A DNA stretch of 64,000 nucleotides from Camillea tinctor (lineage: Eukaryota; Ascomycota; Sordariomycetes; Xylariales; Xylariaceae). The notes below the pieces were generated by a model. The model saw nothing but the letters and a program-made list of their open reading frames with translations, was not told the DNA's origin and did no database searches. The position numbers and the translations under genes are program-made. This document shows positions 47,196 through 58,814 of this stretch, piece by piece (within the stretch, counting starts at the first letter, position 1; the number at the start of each line of letters is the position of its first letter). Location: positions 1,054,001-1,118,000 of the forward strand of contig MU394052.1 of NCBI GenBank assembly GCA_022578605.1, given 5' to 3'.

Positions 47196-50160
47196 AATGA
47201 TCAGAAGAAAGAGAAAAGAGAGACTGGTTGCTACCAGATCTCTTTGTCTTATAAAAGTTCTTTTTTTTTCGGCCGGATTTTTGGTCCCCAAGTAAAGGGT
47301 ACGAGCAAAAAGAGAGCAAAAGAAAAAAAAGAAAAAAATTTAGTTGTACTGCGGTGACACCAATGGCGAAGGCTGTTCAGTCCAATCGGCGTGAATCGCG
47401 GGGTTCTTTTTGCTGTTTTGCCACGCTGTGGTTGGCCAAGGATAATGGATTGAACCGGGATGTTGGAGCTACTGCAGGCTTTTTTTTTTATCTGTGTTAT
47501 CCTGGACTTAGATAAGAGGTAAGGCAAGTAATCGGAACTTGAGGTCAATGTTGATAACCTACGTAAGTGCCACCTATGTATACTGGTAAGTGATTAGGTA
47601 GGTAGGTAGTAGGCTAGTAATTGATAATAGTAAAAGCACTTAAAACGAAGAAATTTTTTAAAAGAAAAAATTTATAGTAAAATAATAAACAAAGATGAGG
47701 TTATTTGTTAGCCTGTTATATATGCAAAGCAAAACTATATACGGCAGGGGAGACTAAGTACAGAGATTGTTAGTGAGAGAAAGATTGAATCAAAATAAAG
47801 ACGAAGAAAAAAAAAGAACTTTGCTAAAGCTACTAGGTTAATGCGGAGCTTAGTGCATTCCATGTTTACACTACACTAACCTTAGGCAATGGGTACAGAT
47901 GTTGGTAGACAATCCACGTGGTACTACCTACCAGTACTGTGCTATTTAGTTAGCAGTCAGTACACCTATGCACTTGTATTCAAGCTGACGTTACAGTACA
48001 GAGCATATTGTGGGGGGAAAGCTTGTTGACATCTTATCTTTATCTTCTCCAATTGCCCCTCCAAGCAATTAAACCGTCTTCTAAACTCCTATAGCTATCT
48101 CAATTCACTTCTCACCCCCTGAGCTTTCATTATATATTTTCCCTACTTTTTAACAAGACGAGCCCTTTCCGAAAGGCACAGTGGCTAACATCGGCCTTTA
48201 AGCTTTGTCACGGCTCAATAAGCTCTTCGCAACCTTCATCCCATCTCATCATCATCTACCTTACGGACCTCGTCTACGCAGATGAGACTAGAACCATATC
48301 CTATAAAGTAGAAAACTTCGTCACCGCTCCCTTCGGCTCGCCTGTCATGACTCGGGTGATCCTCATGACTACACTAATCTTGACCATGGCTGATAATGTA
48401 GTAGATGTTCTTTAGACACCCACACTAGACGTCATCGTCGAGATAAATAATACCATAAAGGGGATATTGATGAAGCTCCCTAATAGACACCGACGAGGGT
48501 GCGAAACCTCCGTATAGAGAACACCTTTGGCTAACTGGGACTACGATCCATTAACCCGCTAATTGGCCATGTTCAAGAGCATTTTAGCCTATATCAGTCG
48601 TCTCTCGACCATATTTCAGAACCTCAGAATCAATCTGCCGAAGCTGAGCAGACCACTATGAGAAATATGAAACTATACAAGACATACTACGCATCGCATT
48701 TATTCTTGCCAAGAACCTCAAGCGATGATTTAGCGACCGTGTCAATTATAGAGCTAACCCTGCTTTTGAGCGCTTGTTTTCATATAGGGCTCGAGGAAGA
48801 AAGCCGCATCATGAAAACTAAAGTCTTCTGCTAAACTTAACGCCATGATCTCGTATAGCATCTACAAGACGTGCCATGAATTCCGTGGTGGGGTTTTTAT
48901 TACTCTCCAAAGGCATTATCTGAACGGCCTCGGCGCCGGTCTGTGCTAAAAATCGGAATAATTCTCGTCTCCGGATACGGGGAACGGGGACTGGGTGGGA
49001 TAATGCCGTTCAGGTTCAGTCCCTTCACGTTTCATAATGGTAGATCCCACCTCATCTACACATTTCGCCATCAACCCATCACTTTATTATCAGAACAAAT
49101 AGTTGACAGGGACCGTGTTCAAATTTATTCTTTAGAAAGGGGGCCTGTGTGGCTATGACTTATAAATAAGTACCTGACCGACAGCATGTATACGGTTAGC
49201 AGAGTGGACCGTTTGCGGATGCGCGGGCGATCAGGGTGACGATGTTCAGACATCCTGCCAACTTTGCTTCATTAACAGTCGCAAGCCCGTTGCACTGCCA
49301 CAACAAGGAGAAATGGACCTTGTCCCCAGTTCTCGTTTTCTCTTTCACGGATACAACCTTGCCGTGAATCTGCTAAGCAGTACTCACCTGTCAACAAGGG
49401 ATACAGGTGGAGAATACGACCCTGGGATCTTGCAGGAACCTCAAGCTTAATCTTACCTACCCAGCTCGCTTTCGTTCACCCACATGCCCGTTTTCTCGTT
49501 TCTAATCGGTTTGAAGTATAAGGTCGATGCGCGCGGGTGCCAAATCAAGAGACCAGATGATGAGAATCACGCACCTTAATCCGGGGCTCTGGTCCTATTT
49601 CTAGCCAAGGGGACCTACGGCGAGCCCGCGCCAAGTATGCGTGGATGTAGTGATATAGACCAGCTAGTCTTTTGATATGTGACATGTTCTGGCCAAGTAT
49701 AGTTGTAGCGAGTGAAGGGACGAGTCGGTCACTTTTCCCAGAGGTGCATGGGTATGTAGGGATATCACAGTTAACTTCGGTTCTCCTGTGAAGTGAGACA
49801 GCCAGGTACTCTTCTCAGCTCCCTCCTGATAGCTCGGCATCCGGGTAAGGCGAAGAAGAATATGGTGCTAGGATGAAATTGACATACCCATCTTCGTCTA
49901 AACCCAAGATTTTGACAGCCCCCGCCTCATCTATCCCGCTGATAGCATATTGCCCAAACGTTGCCTTTCTCTTTACCGGATACCGCCCTGCTAAGAGGGG
50001 TCGAGATAATGGAAGTTCCCATATGAGAGTTTGCAGCGACAACGACTGGGGTTGCTTTTCTTATCTTCTCAGCTAATTCGACGGCGCAGTTTGAATCGTT
50101 ACTGCTGGCATCAAGCCCTTCATCTTAGCAATACCATATTTCGATCCTGGGTTGAACAGC
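47196..50160. other. Gene-poor stretch, possible degenerate coding remnants
   Basis: No intact gene is recognised. About 48240-48420 (+) reads open in one frame for ~60 codons (text such as SYKVENFVTAPFGSPVMTRV) before a stop. A minus-strand frame at 49815-50042 has protein-like composition (GQYAISGIDEAGAVKILGL). Either may be a remnant of a decayed gene; neither is annotated as a gene. Confidence 0.35.
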
Positions 50161-52287
50161 ATGAATAGATGTTCTAGAGCACAGATGGTTGCGATGAATA
50201 AAGAGAATCAGAGACCAACGAAGACGCGATTCTCGCGAGTTCTGATTACACCACCTCCTCTTCGCTCAGTCCCAGCAACACGGCACTCTCTTCAAGATCG
50301 TCAAGATGTGCCAATACCCCCAGATCCTCCTGATCCACTTGCAGATGCAAGTAGTAGCATATCAAGCAGTGTGTCGAATAGCGTATCTAGCAGCCTATCT
50401 AGCAGTGCGATCGACGAACTCCAGGCTGCGTCTAGCAGATTCACGGGCACGCTGTCTACCTTCTCGCTGATCTCATCAGCTGCTGTCAAGTCAGCAAGAG
50501 ACAATGGCCTTCAAGCTGGATCTGCATCTGCAGAAGCCTCTGCCAGGACCTCCGCTTCGTCGGTCATCGCATCAGCTACTTCACAGGCTGCCGCCGCATT
50601 GTCACAAGCTTCGAGTATTAGCAGTAGCGCATCCTTGATACTAGCAGCCATGACTGGCGGTGCTAGTGCTATTTCAAGTATTCAAGAAAGTGCTAGCAAC
50701 GCTGTCGATGTAGCTCAGTCCAGTGCCAGCAGCAGTGCTCAAAGTGCTATCGATGCCGCGATAGCCAGTGCTTCCGCAGTAGTGGTAAGAATGATTATCC
50801 CTGACTACCATCGAGAGAACACGACCTGACCAATCTTCCAGAGAGACGTTGTGGACAATGCCCAGACACAGACATCCAATATCTCGTCTGGGCAATTAGT
50901 GGGAATCATAATCGGCACTGCGATAGCCTCGTCTGTGGTCTCCATTCTTTTCACACTCTTCTTTGTCCGTTACCGTCGACGTAAAGCTGCGGAAGCGGAA
51001 GGGTCTGCCGCCTTCAACCCGAACTCACGACAGCCAGGCCGACAAGTCTTCTCGACGGGGCAAGACAACGTGTTTGAATTCCCAAACTATACCACCAGTA
51101 TAGGGTTTCATCAACACACACCTTCCAATGGTTTCCCCCCTGAAGTAAAACAAGAACAGTCCTCGATGGCAAAACCACGCCCGGTGCGGATATCCATTGC
51201 ACCTGGGCGACCGCTGCCCTCTGTGCCAAGTTTTGCTCCTAGCGAGCCAGCAACGGCCATTCTGTACTCTTCGGAGCCGAATACCCCAGGAAGAAGTGTA
51301 GGGGAGCCAGGGTTCGGACTCGGGCTCTACTCGAGCGATACGGAACACGACCCTAGCTCACCTGTCACCATCTCCACGACGAGCATGCGACGGGACACCA
51401 GAGGCGACCTAGCGCCCATGATAAAATTCTCCCTAACGCGGAAGCGAAGTACCAGTGGCGGCCAGCGCATGCAACTAGTGCGCACCGGTAACAAAAAGGA
51501 CAGCATCCATCGCCTCCTGTCGCAGGAAGTAACGCCGCCGAACACGGGCCGGCGCATAGACAGATACGGCAGAACTGAAGAGGAAGAAGAAGCAGAAGAG
51601 GGGGAGGCGGACATCGACAGAGAAACAACCGCCTCAGCAGCGCAAACAGCAGGATCGGGCGAGGGGCCGCAGTACCAGCTCCCGAGCCTAAGCGACGTGA
51701 GTTCCCTAGGCCTGAACCCCATGAAATACGGACGTAGCACCGAATCCTCTTCGCCCGTATCCTCCTCCACCACCACCCCCTCCCATACCCCCGCAGGCGC
51801 ACGCAAGCAGCATGGTAACCCGGCCCCAAAGCCAACCTCAAATCCAAACCGCGATCTCCCCCGACCGCGCTCAAGCCCCGCCGCACCAGGCCGCAGGACG
51901 ACCTCCACGAGAGCAGCATCGGAGCTCTTCCTGCAATCCATCCCACCACCACCGCCTCCTCCCCCGCCTCCACTACCTCAGCCCCAGGACCAGCAGCCCG
52001 TGTCCCGCTTCTCGCCCTACTCGACGCCCACGCGCTCCTCCATGGCCACGTCGCTCGCCTCGCCGTCGTCCCCCCCGCCCGTGCCCGTGCCCGTGCTCCC
52101 CCTGCGCGTGCCCTCCCTGCAGGCGCCCATCCCCCAGCGGCCCCACATCGCCGCCAGCGTCATCTCGCTCGATCAGCGCTTGCAGGTCCGGTCCCCGCCG
52201 CAGCAGCGCAGACCCCGGACCGCGCCTAAGCCGGGCGCGGGGACGGGCGCGGGGACGGCTACGTTTTCGCTGTTTCCTAGGGATTAG
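50161..52287 (+). CDS. Ser/Ala-rich single-pass membrane protein with a long Pro-rich tail
   Basis: Exons 50161-50784 and 50842-52287 (57-nt intron, GTAAGA...TTCCAG) give 689 residues from the first ATG. Residues ~60-208 are a Ser/Ala-rich low-complexity segment typical of O-glycosylated fungal surface stalks. One membrane span follows (about 227-249, VGIIIGTAIASSVV then SILFTLFFV) with a YRRRK stop-transfer signal. The cytoplasmic tail of ~440 residues contains an acidic Glu run, Ser/Thr/Pro-rich text and a run of ten or more Pro. This is the layout of fungal wall sensors and SKG6-like proteins, but no sensor domain is visible. No signal peptide is seen at the chosen start, and TTGAACAG|C just upstream could be an acceptor, so an earlier exon may be missing. 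Confidence 0.65.
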
Positions 52288-53952
52288 GGATTTCTATCTC
52301 TTTCCTGAATAGCTTGGGTGAAAAAAAAAAAGAAAGTTTTTTTTTTATCAGGTGGTTTGAAGTGCGAATAATGCGTTGCATTGCATAGATGGAGAATATA
52401 GCAGCATCTTATTAGGGTCCTTGGCGACTCAAAAAGGGGGGCTGTGCTTGGGAGTGTGTGTTCTTGATAACACCTAAACTTAGAGACCATATATAGGAGG
52501 TCTTTTTTCAGGATTTAAATCTTCGGTCTGGAAATTTATCTTCCTTCGGTATATATATTTCGGGGGTCATTGTAATAGGCGATGTTACCAAGTGGGCGAG
52601 CGGATATGGTTAGGATAAATGTATTTACGTAGTTATAGTGTTTGATGGTACGCATAGACGGATGAGAGGGTGTGGCACAATGCCCACGACGATGGAGGAA
52701 ATAACTTTGATGGATCAACGGGAAGGGAAAGGGATGGGATATAGGATAGGATGGGATAGGATGGGATGAAAGGAAGGATGGCGTTTTATAAATATTATAT
52801 TTATATTATATTATATATATACCCCCTTAAATATACCTACACATTGACGCTCTAGTATAAAGATGATTTAATAAACAGTAGACCATCCACATAAAAAGAA
52901 AGGCAAAATCCTACCGAAATTACAAATGCTACTACGATATCGATTTGGCCTCTTAGGAACCCAGCCTATACACCTATATATTATCTTAGTATAGACAATG
53001 TATTGTTTTTGTGTACCTATGTATTCAGCGATGGGAAATAGTCTATTTCCCATGCCAATTCAAGACAACTTATCGAGGTTCAACAATGTAATACCCCACG
53101 AACTAAATATCTTACTTATCTACATTTCACAGAATCTTAGGAATTCGCGCAAATTTTAATTTCAAGAGAGAAAAAAGAAAGCATACGAATGAATGCAGGT
53201 TATGATAAACCACTTGAGTGAAACCGAGTATTTTAGCTAGTTAATTGAACTCAACATAAGGGGCCAGGACCAGGACTTCATTACTCTCTCAAGTACAACT
53301 ACACGCAGCAATCAAAATAGAAAAAACATCATTCCAGGTTAGATGGATTTAGAAATCCCCTGCCACCACCGCCATTTTTCTTTGCCCGTTCGAAACCTTC
53401 AACATCGCGTTCGTTATGTACAAGTTTTACATTAGAGAGTCTAGGTTAGTTAGATAGAGAGCGATATGATTTGTTCCTCTATCATCGCCTTCCCTCCTCC
53501 TCTTTCCCATTCATTCCCTTTCCTGCCTACCCTCCTTTCGCGCCTCATTCATTCCAGTGAGACCAAGCATTTTTTTGTTCTCTTTTTGCCAGGTTGATGA
53601 AAGGGTACCGCCGACCCGTCCGTCCGAACCTAACCGAAACGCCAGTCATGCTCATTACCGCCCCTTTTTTAAAAAAAGAAAAAAGAATTTCCTTCTCCAA
53701 CCACCGTAGAGTCAAAAGACAAGTTTCATTCGAAACAATAGGCCGAATTCTACCGTTGAAAGCCAGAATCTAATTCATCCCGTGGGTTTATAGATCGTTT
53801 CGAGGGTACGAGCCTGAGGTAACCGCGCCTTGCGTAGATTATCTTCTTGCGCGGCGAAAGGCTCATAGAAGGAGTTTAGCGATTGTAACGATGGTGACAT
53901 CCCTCATCCCTTCTCCCCTCGGGTAGAAACATTGAACGATTTTTGAAGCAAT
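52288..53952. other. Gene-free stretch and 3' region of ERD2
   Basis: No gene supported. Contains GGATAGGATGGGATAG-type imperfect repeats at about 52735-52770 and a TATA-rich run at 52785-52820. Confidence 0.5.
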
Positions 53953-54794
53953 TTAGACGGGCAGCTTGAACTTCTTGCCCTTCATAACCTTGGTGTAGTA
54001 GATCCAGAAGAAATCGCTGTAGAGGATGGTCTGAATGATGCCGGCAACGATGGCAATCCAATCGACCTGGTGGTTGGGCTCGGTAAAGTAGCGGTAGATC
54101 CAGTTGGGAATGTAGAGGCCGCGGTAGATACCCAGGGCGAACAAGTAATGGGTGGTAATGGTCTCAGCCTCGCCGGTTCGCTGCAGCATAAACAGCTGGG
54201 GGAGGATAGCGACAGACTCCAACCAGATCGAAAAGGCCCAGAGGATCTCGGATAGGCTGTACTTGTACGGCATCAAAATAGCGAGAACGGCGGCGCCTCC
54301 AAGCAAGTACTGTACACGGAACGTGTCGAGGTTGGGGTCGTGGGTGGGCTTGTATCGGGTGGTCATTAGGAAGACGATATAGCCCTGCGCGCTGATGAAG
54401 AGGATCTTGAAGATGATGTTGTAAATGCTCGAGGTACTAAAGAGATCTGTTGGAAGTTGGGGGGTTAGAACTATCTCTCTATTTAATTGGCAAGGTCCGC
54501 ATACCTAGATATCGAGTGACGTATACGAGAAGGTATAGAGCTTGTGACTTGAAGGATATACCAGAGCAGCCCTATACAAAAGCGGTATTTAGTTAGGTGG
54601 CATGTCCCAGGTTGAGTTGCAAGGCGGGCGAGTGAACGGGAGGGATAGGACGAACATTGAGCTCGGTCATCTTATGTAGAAGAATCAGAATAGAAGCAAG
54701 ATGGGAGAAGTCCCCTAAACATGATCAATTAGCTACCTAGACTTTACTAAGAAGTTGTTTACTTACCCAGGACTCGGAAGAGGTTTAACGTCAT
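53953..54794 (-). CDS. erd2: ERD2, K/HDEL receptor for ER retrieval
   Basis: Four exons: 54794-54767, 54714-54656, 54571-54505 and 54446-53953. All phases match, giving 215 residues, the family length. In the cis-Golgi it binds the C-terminal retrieval signal of escaped ER proteins and returns them via COPI. The protein is made of seven short membrane segments. Family blocks: MTLNLFRVLGDFSHLAS, GCSGISFKSQALYLLVYVTR, RYKPTHDPNLDTF, TITTHYLFALGIYR and the end DFFWIYYTKVMKGKKFKLPV. The basic C-terminal tail with lysines fits COPI recruitment. Divergent from the WSS1-like gene. Confidence 0.95.
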
Positions 54795-55692
54795 GATGTG
54801 CTGCTTTGGAGGGGAATCGGGAGCTCGAGCTCAAGCTCCACGATGATGGTTCGATACGAAACGCGGAGACGATTAGGTTAGATTCAATTCAAATTTTGGG
54901 GATGTTGGTGGAATTGCAGGTGGGGGGCTAAAGATGTGATGTTCAGCATCGAATACTAAGAAAAAATCGTGGATCGCGTGGTTAACAATTGTAAGGTTAA
55001 GCGTAAATGGTTCATGAAGGATATAAGTTTGGGAGAAGAATAAGAAGTAGAACAATAATTGGAAGAGGGAAAGAAAATAGTTTAAAAAATAAGAAAAAGA
55101 AAGAAAGAATGCTGCTTTTCGGGTACTGCCTTCTTTTTTTTCTTCTTTTCCTTCTTGCTACTAAACCTTACGCTCTTGCCCTTGAAAGGACACGACATAC
55201 AAGGCACCTTGGACGTGTGCGATTCACCTTTGATTGGCGTTTGGATCCCTGACTAGTAGCACAGTGTCCCTTTAAGTGACTTACGCATTCCCTTGTGGCG
55301 TAACGAAGTATAACTATCCAAAATTAGTACACTAGCCACAATAGTTCCAATGTTGTAGTTGTATACATTCCACTAAGTACCGTAGCATGATGTCAGCCAG
55401 GGAATAAACCCTGGCCTTACATGGTGTAGTGGATGGATCCGTACAAGGGGTACAAGGGTTGATCAGTACACTAGTATCCACTAGTACAAAGCTGCCTTGG
55501 TGAGAGCAACTGCCATAACTTATGTAACCACTAAACCAATGGACTTGTAGAATCTTCCACCATGTTTGCCGAAGTATATATTCGTAATACCCTTAACCTA
55601 CTTCATTTCAATATACTTTACCTATCTCATATTTCCTCAATAATAACAACATAGTAGAAAGTAACTCGGGCGCATTTATCATCCTAGCAATT
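54795..55692. other. Divergent upstream region of ERD2 and the WLM protease gene
   Basis: 898 bp of promoter DNA between two start codons. Purine-rich at 55060-55110. No gene. Confidence 0.45.
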
Positions 55693-56784
55693 ATGACGGA
55701 ACCGGAGGACACGGCAATGGGATCAACTCCAAGTCCAACTCCAAATCCCATTCCCATTCCCATTACCCTTACCCACCATGGAAAGGAACATACGCTTGAA
55801 ATGGACCCCTCGGCCACCCTGGCTGATCTCTCCATCCAAATCCAAGACACATTTTTCATCCCTGCCAGCAACCAGAAACTGATGGTTTCAAAACTCGGCA
55901 TGCTCAAGTCCCCCTTCGATCATCGTCCTATCACCGACCTTCGGGATAAGAAGATCACCCTCCTCGGTGCCTCGAGCGCCGAGATCGCCTCTCTGCACGC
56001 CGCTTCGCAGAAGGCCGCTGCCCGGGAAGCCCACCTCGCCTCCGCGCGCCGCCACCCGCCCAAAGCCTTCTCCTCGTCCTCCTCCGCCGCGGGGCGCCAG
56101 CGCGCGCGCGACGAAAGCCAGTACACCTTCCATGCGCTGCGTCCGCTGGCGCACCTGCCGCGGCCGGAGCGCTCGCTCGCCTTCCTCGAGCGGCTGAAGG
56201 CCGACCCGGGGATCCGCGCGGTGATGCGCAAGCGCCAGTACACCGTCGGCCTGCTGACCGAGATGGACCCCACCGCGTACACGGCCGAGAGCCACGAGGG
56301 CACCACGCGCATCCTCGGGCTCAACCACAACCATGGCGAGAAGATCGAGCTGCGCCTGCGCACCGACGCTTACGACGGCTACCGCGACTACAAGACCATC
56401 CGCAAGACCCTGTGCCACGAGCTCGCGCACAACGTCCACTCCGACCACGATCGCCAGTTCTGGGACCTGTTCCACCAGATCGAGCGCGAGGTCGCCCGCG
56501 ACGACTGGAAGAGCGGCGGGAATACCGTCGGCGGAGGGGATTATTACGAGCCTGCGGGCGACGAGGAGGAGGAGATCGCTTACGATCATGGCGGCTGGGT
56601 CGGCGGCGAGTATGTGCTCGGCGGAGGAGCAGCGGCGGTAAGCTCGTCCGCTGCGAGTGCGGATTCTGCATTAAGCAGGCGCGAAGCCATGGCTAAAGCT
56701 GCCGAGGAGCGACTCAGGAAGCAGAGACAGGCGCAGGCCGAGTCTGGAAAAGAAGCCTCGGGGTCGAAGGACAAGTCGGGATGA
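55693..56784 (+). CDS. WSS1-like ubiquitin-fold / WLM metalloprotease
   Basis: A single exon of 363 residues. A ubiquitin-like domain spans about residues 23-93 (PITLTHHGKEHTLEMDPSAT onwards). The WLM domain covers about 140-300 and holds the zinc site HELAHNVHSDH: His242, Glu243, His246 and His252. WLM/Wss1 and SPRTN-family proteases degrade proteins crosslinked to DNA. The UBL-plus-WLM order without a clear C-terminal VCP/SUMO-binding tail resembles a second fungal WLM type, so it may not be the direct WSS1 ortholog. The C-terminus is Gly/Ala/Ser-rich and then Lys/Glu-rich. GC content is high in the middle of the gene. No intron. Confidence 0.85.
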   Translation: MTEPEDTAMGSTPSPTPNPIPIPITLTHHGKEHTLEMDPSATLADLSIQIQDTFFIPASNQKLMVSKLGMLKSPFDHRPITDLRDKKITLLGASSAEIASLHAASQKAAAREAHLASARRHPPKAFSSSSSAAGRQRARDESQYTFHALRPLAHLPRPERSLAFLERLKADPGIRAVMRKRQYTVGLLTEMDPTAYTAESHEGTTRILGLNHNHGEKIELRLRTDAYDGYRDYKTIRKTLCHELAHNVHSDHDRQFWDLFHQIEREVARDDWKSGGNTVGGGDYYEPAGDEEEEIAYDHGGWVGGEYVLGGGAAAVSSSAASADSALSRREAMAKAAEERLRKQRQAQAESGKEASGSKDKSG

Positions 56785-57703
56785 TGCTGTTTACTTTATC
56801 CGCTGACGGAGCACATCACCTATTCCATTTCTTGTTAATATGTTCGATTTTTTTTTGCAGACTCTCCAGAGCCATGTGTGCCATGGCTAGTGCTTAGGAG
56901 ATAATAGGGAAGCATTGCATTGCGATGGCGTTTAAGATATCTACTGCGGGCTGCGCAGCGAATCTTGGTATATTATAACCTTAGATACACACTTTTACCC
57001 CAAAAGTGTTTAGTCTCCTATAAGCTATGACCAAAAAAACATATTTCATTTACTGTATGGTGCGTCAATATATATGCTACTTCTCAAGCAAAAGCGTTGT
57101 GGGGGGTCAAGCTTCAGGATGCCAAGGGAAAAAAGGGGGGATGATAGCTGTGGGGCCAAGAGCAACCCCTGGCCCCTTTTCAGCCTCAACCTCCTCCACG
57201 ACGACCAACGGTCACATCACCACTCTCTTTCTTATCTACCACGGCTTACTCCAAGAGCTCTGGGACGCGGTGATGTCTGTTGGGTATTTTCACACGTTGC
57301 TAGCGGGTTATAGAATAGTTGAAACTCTATGCTGACTTAGGTAGGATACACGGGTGGTGTGATATGAGCATTGAAACTGAAAACGAAAGAGGGATGGAAA
57401 ATGATGACACTTTCATGAGATGAAAGTAAACCCTTGCTTTACGACTATATAGTGCATCTTCTATAATGTATGCAATATATGCATAGTTCTTTTTGTTCTA
57501 ACTTATACCAACCCTAAATAACTCGCTGGATCTTCACAGAAATACAGAATATTTAATATTCATTCTTCACTCAGATTATTCAATCTACATCAGGGCATAT
57601 AAATAACCCTTCCTCCTTTTAGGGAATAACCTAGCTAGTCACCAAATCTCTGTAGTATCCCAACAAATCATTGACCTAACGCCGGGGGACCCCCCTTAAT
57701 TCT

Positions 57704-57743
<40 letters not shown>

Positions 57744-57875
57744 GAAAAGAAAAGAAATAGACCCCACCCCCTAGTTCTGCACATTCATAACTCAAGTGAG
57801 CTTAGCTACATACCAAGCCATCACACCAACCCCATCAATTTCCCCGTCGTCATCCTATCGACCAGGGGGGGAACT
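56785..57875. other. Convergent 3' regions with a long A tract
   Basis: Includes an uninterrupted run of 30 A at 57705-57734 followed by an A/G-rich tail to about 57760. No gene is supported. Confidence 0.5.
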
Positions 57876-58814
57876 TCAGTCTCGCGGCTTATACACCCTC
57901 CTCTCCCTCAACAACACCGGCGTATCGGGGTCATGGCTCGGCAACACCACGACCTCCTCGCCGCGCGCAAACTCCTTCATCCGCCGCAGCGACTCCCGCG
58001 CCGTCGGCGGATCCGCATTGATCCCATCAGCCTCCTCGCGGTCCAGCACGCCGATGCCGTACGTCGCATCCCCGGGGAGCAAGTACGTGGTCGGGGCGCG
58101 CGAGCGCGCGTCGGCGCCGCGCACCACCAGCGACACGTGTCCGGGGACGTGGCCGGGGGTGTCGACGGCTCGCACGGCGCCGTCGCGCGTGACGGGCGCG
58201 CTCTCGGGCCAGGGCCCCACGGGGTGCGCGGCGGAGGGCGCGAGGAGCCGCGGGGCGAAGCCGGGCGGCCAGCGCGCCGGGTTGCACCCCGCGAGGGTGG
58301 CGGCGAGGGGGCGGTGCCCGAAGGCGGCCCAGTGCGCGGCCGACACGTACACGGGCAGGTCGGGGTGCAGCGCGAGCAGGTCCGCGAGCCCGCCCGCGTG
58401 GTCCCCGTGCAGGTGGCTCAGGACGAGGGCCTGCAGGTCGCGCGGGTGCACGCCCAGCTTTTCGAGCTGCGCCACGATGCCGTCCTCGGGCCGGATGGTG
58501 GTGCGGCTGAACATCGGCACGGGGCTGTAGAAGGGGAGGAACCCCGGGTCGTTGCAGCAGGGTGACTCGCCCGTGTCGAAGAGGATGGGCCCCTCCGGGT
58601 GCGAGATGAGGAAGACCCCGATGGGGAGCTCGGTGGACCAGGTGCTGTCGAGGAGGCACCGCAGCCGCCGCATTAGGACGACTTTGTTTTCGGCCGGCTG
58701 GCTGACCATGGATTGCCGGATGCGGACGCTGCCGGTTGAGAGGAATGTGAGGGTTATGGCATCATCACCGGGCGTGGTGGTAGTGGTGTTAGTTGGCGGT
58801 GGTGTTGTCACCAT
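57876..58814 (-). CDS. Metallo-beta-lactamase-fold hydrolase, lactonase-like
   Basis: A single exon of 312 residues. The metal site motif is SHLHGDHAGG (His134, His136, Asp138, His139). Further ligands are expected in TPGHVPGHVS, in LPGDATYG and in LPSHDPD. The HLHGDH form and the ILFDTGESP strand are typical of the quorum-quenching N-acyl-homoserine-lactone lactonase-like branch of the superfamily. The actual substrate cannot be read from sequence. There is no signal peptide; the first 16 residues are Thr/Pro-rich. The gene is markedly GC-rich (Arg/Ala/Pro/Gly-rich text, G/C third positions) and intronless, unlike most neighbours. This leaves transfer from bacteria possible but unproven. Confidence 0.85.
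   Translation of the reverse strand: MVTTPPPTNTTTTTPGDDAITLTFLSTGSVRIRQSMVSQPAENKVVLMRRLRCLLDSTWSTELPIGVFLISHPEGPILFDTGESPCCNDPGFLPFYSPVPMFSRTTIRPEDGIVAQLEKLGVHPRDLQALVLSHLHGDHAGGLADLLALHPDLPVYVSAAHWAAFGHRPLAATLAGCNPARWPPGFAPRLLAPSAAHPVGPWPESAPVTRDGAVRAVDTPGHVPGHVSLVVRGADARSRAPTTYLLPGDATYGIGVLDREEADGINADPPTARESLRRMKEFARGEEVVVLPSHDPDTPVLLRERRVYKPRD

Noticed and set aside
55888..56589. Minus-strand frame of 233 residues across the WLM protease gene
   Set aside because: Antisense shadow caused by high GC3; the plus strand carries the intact HELAHNVHSDH zinc motif.
57933..58659. Two long alternative frames of about 210 residues over the lactonase-like gene
   Set aside because: Both are Arg/Gly/Pro-rich GC shadows without motifs; the 312-residue frame has the full metal site.
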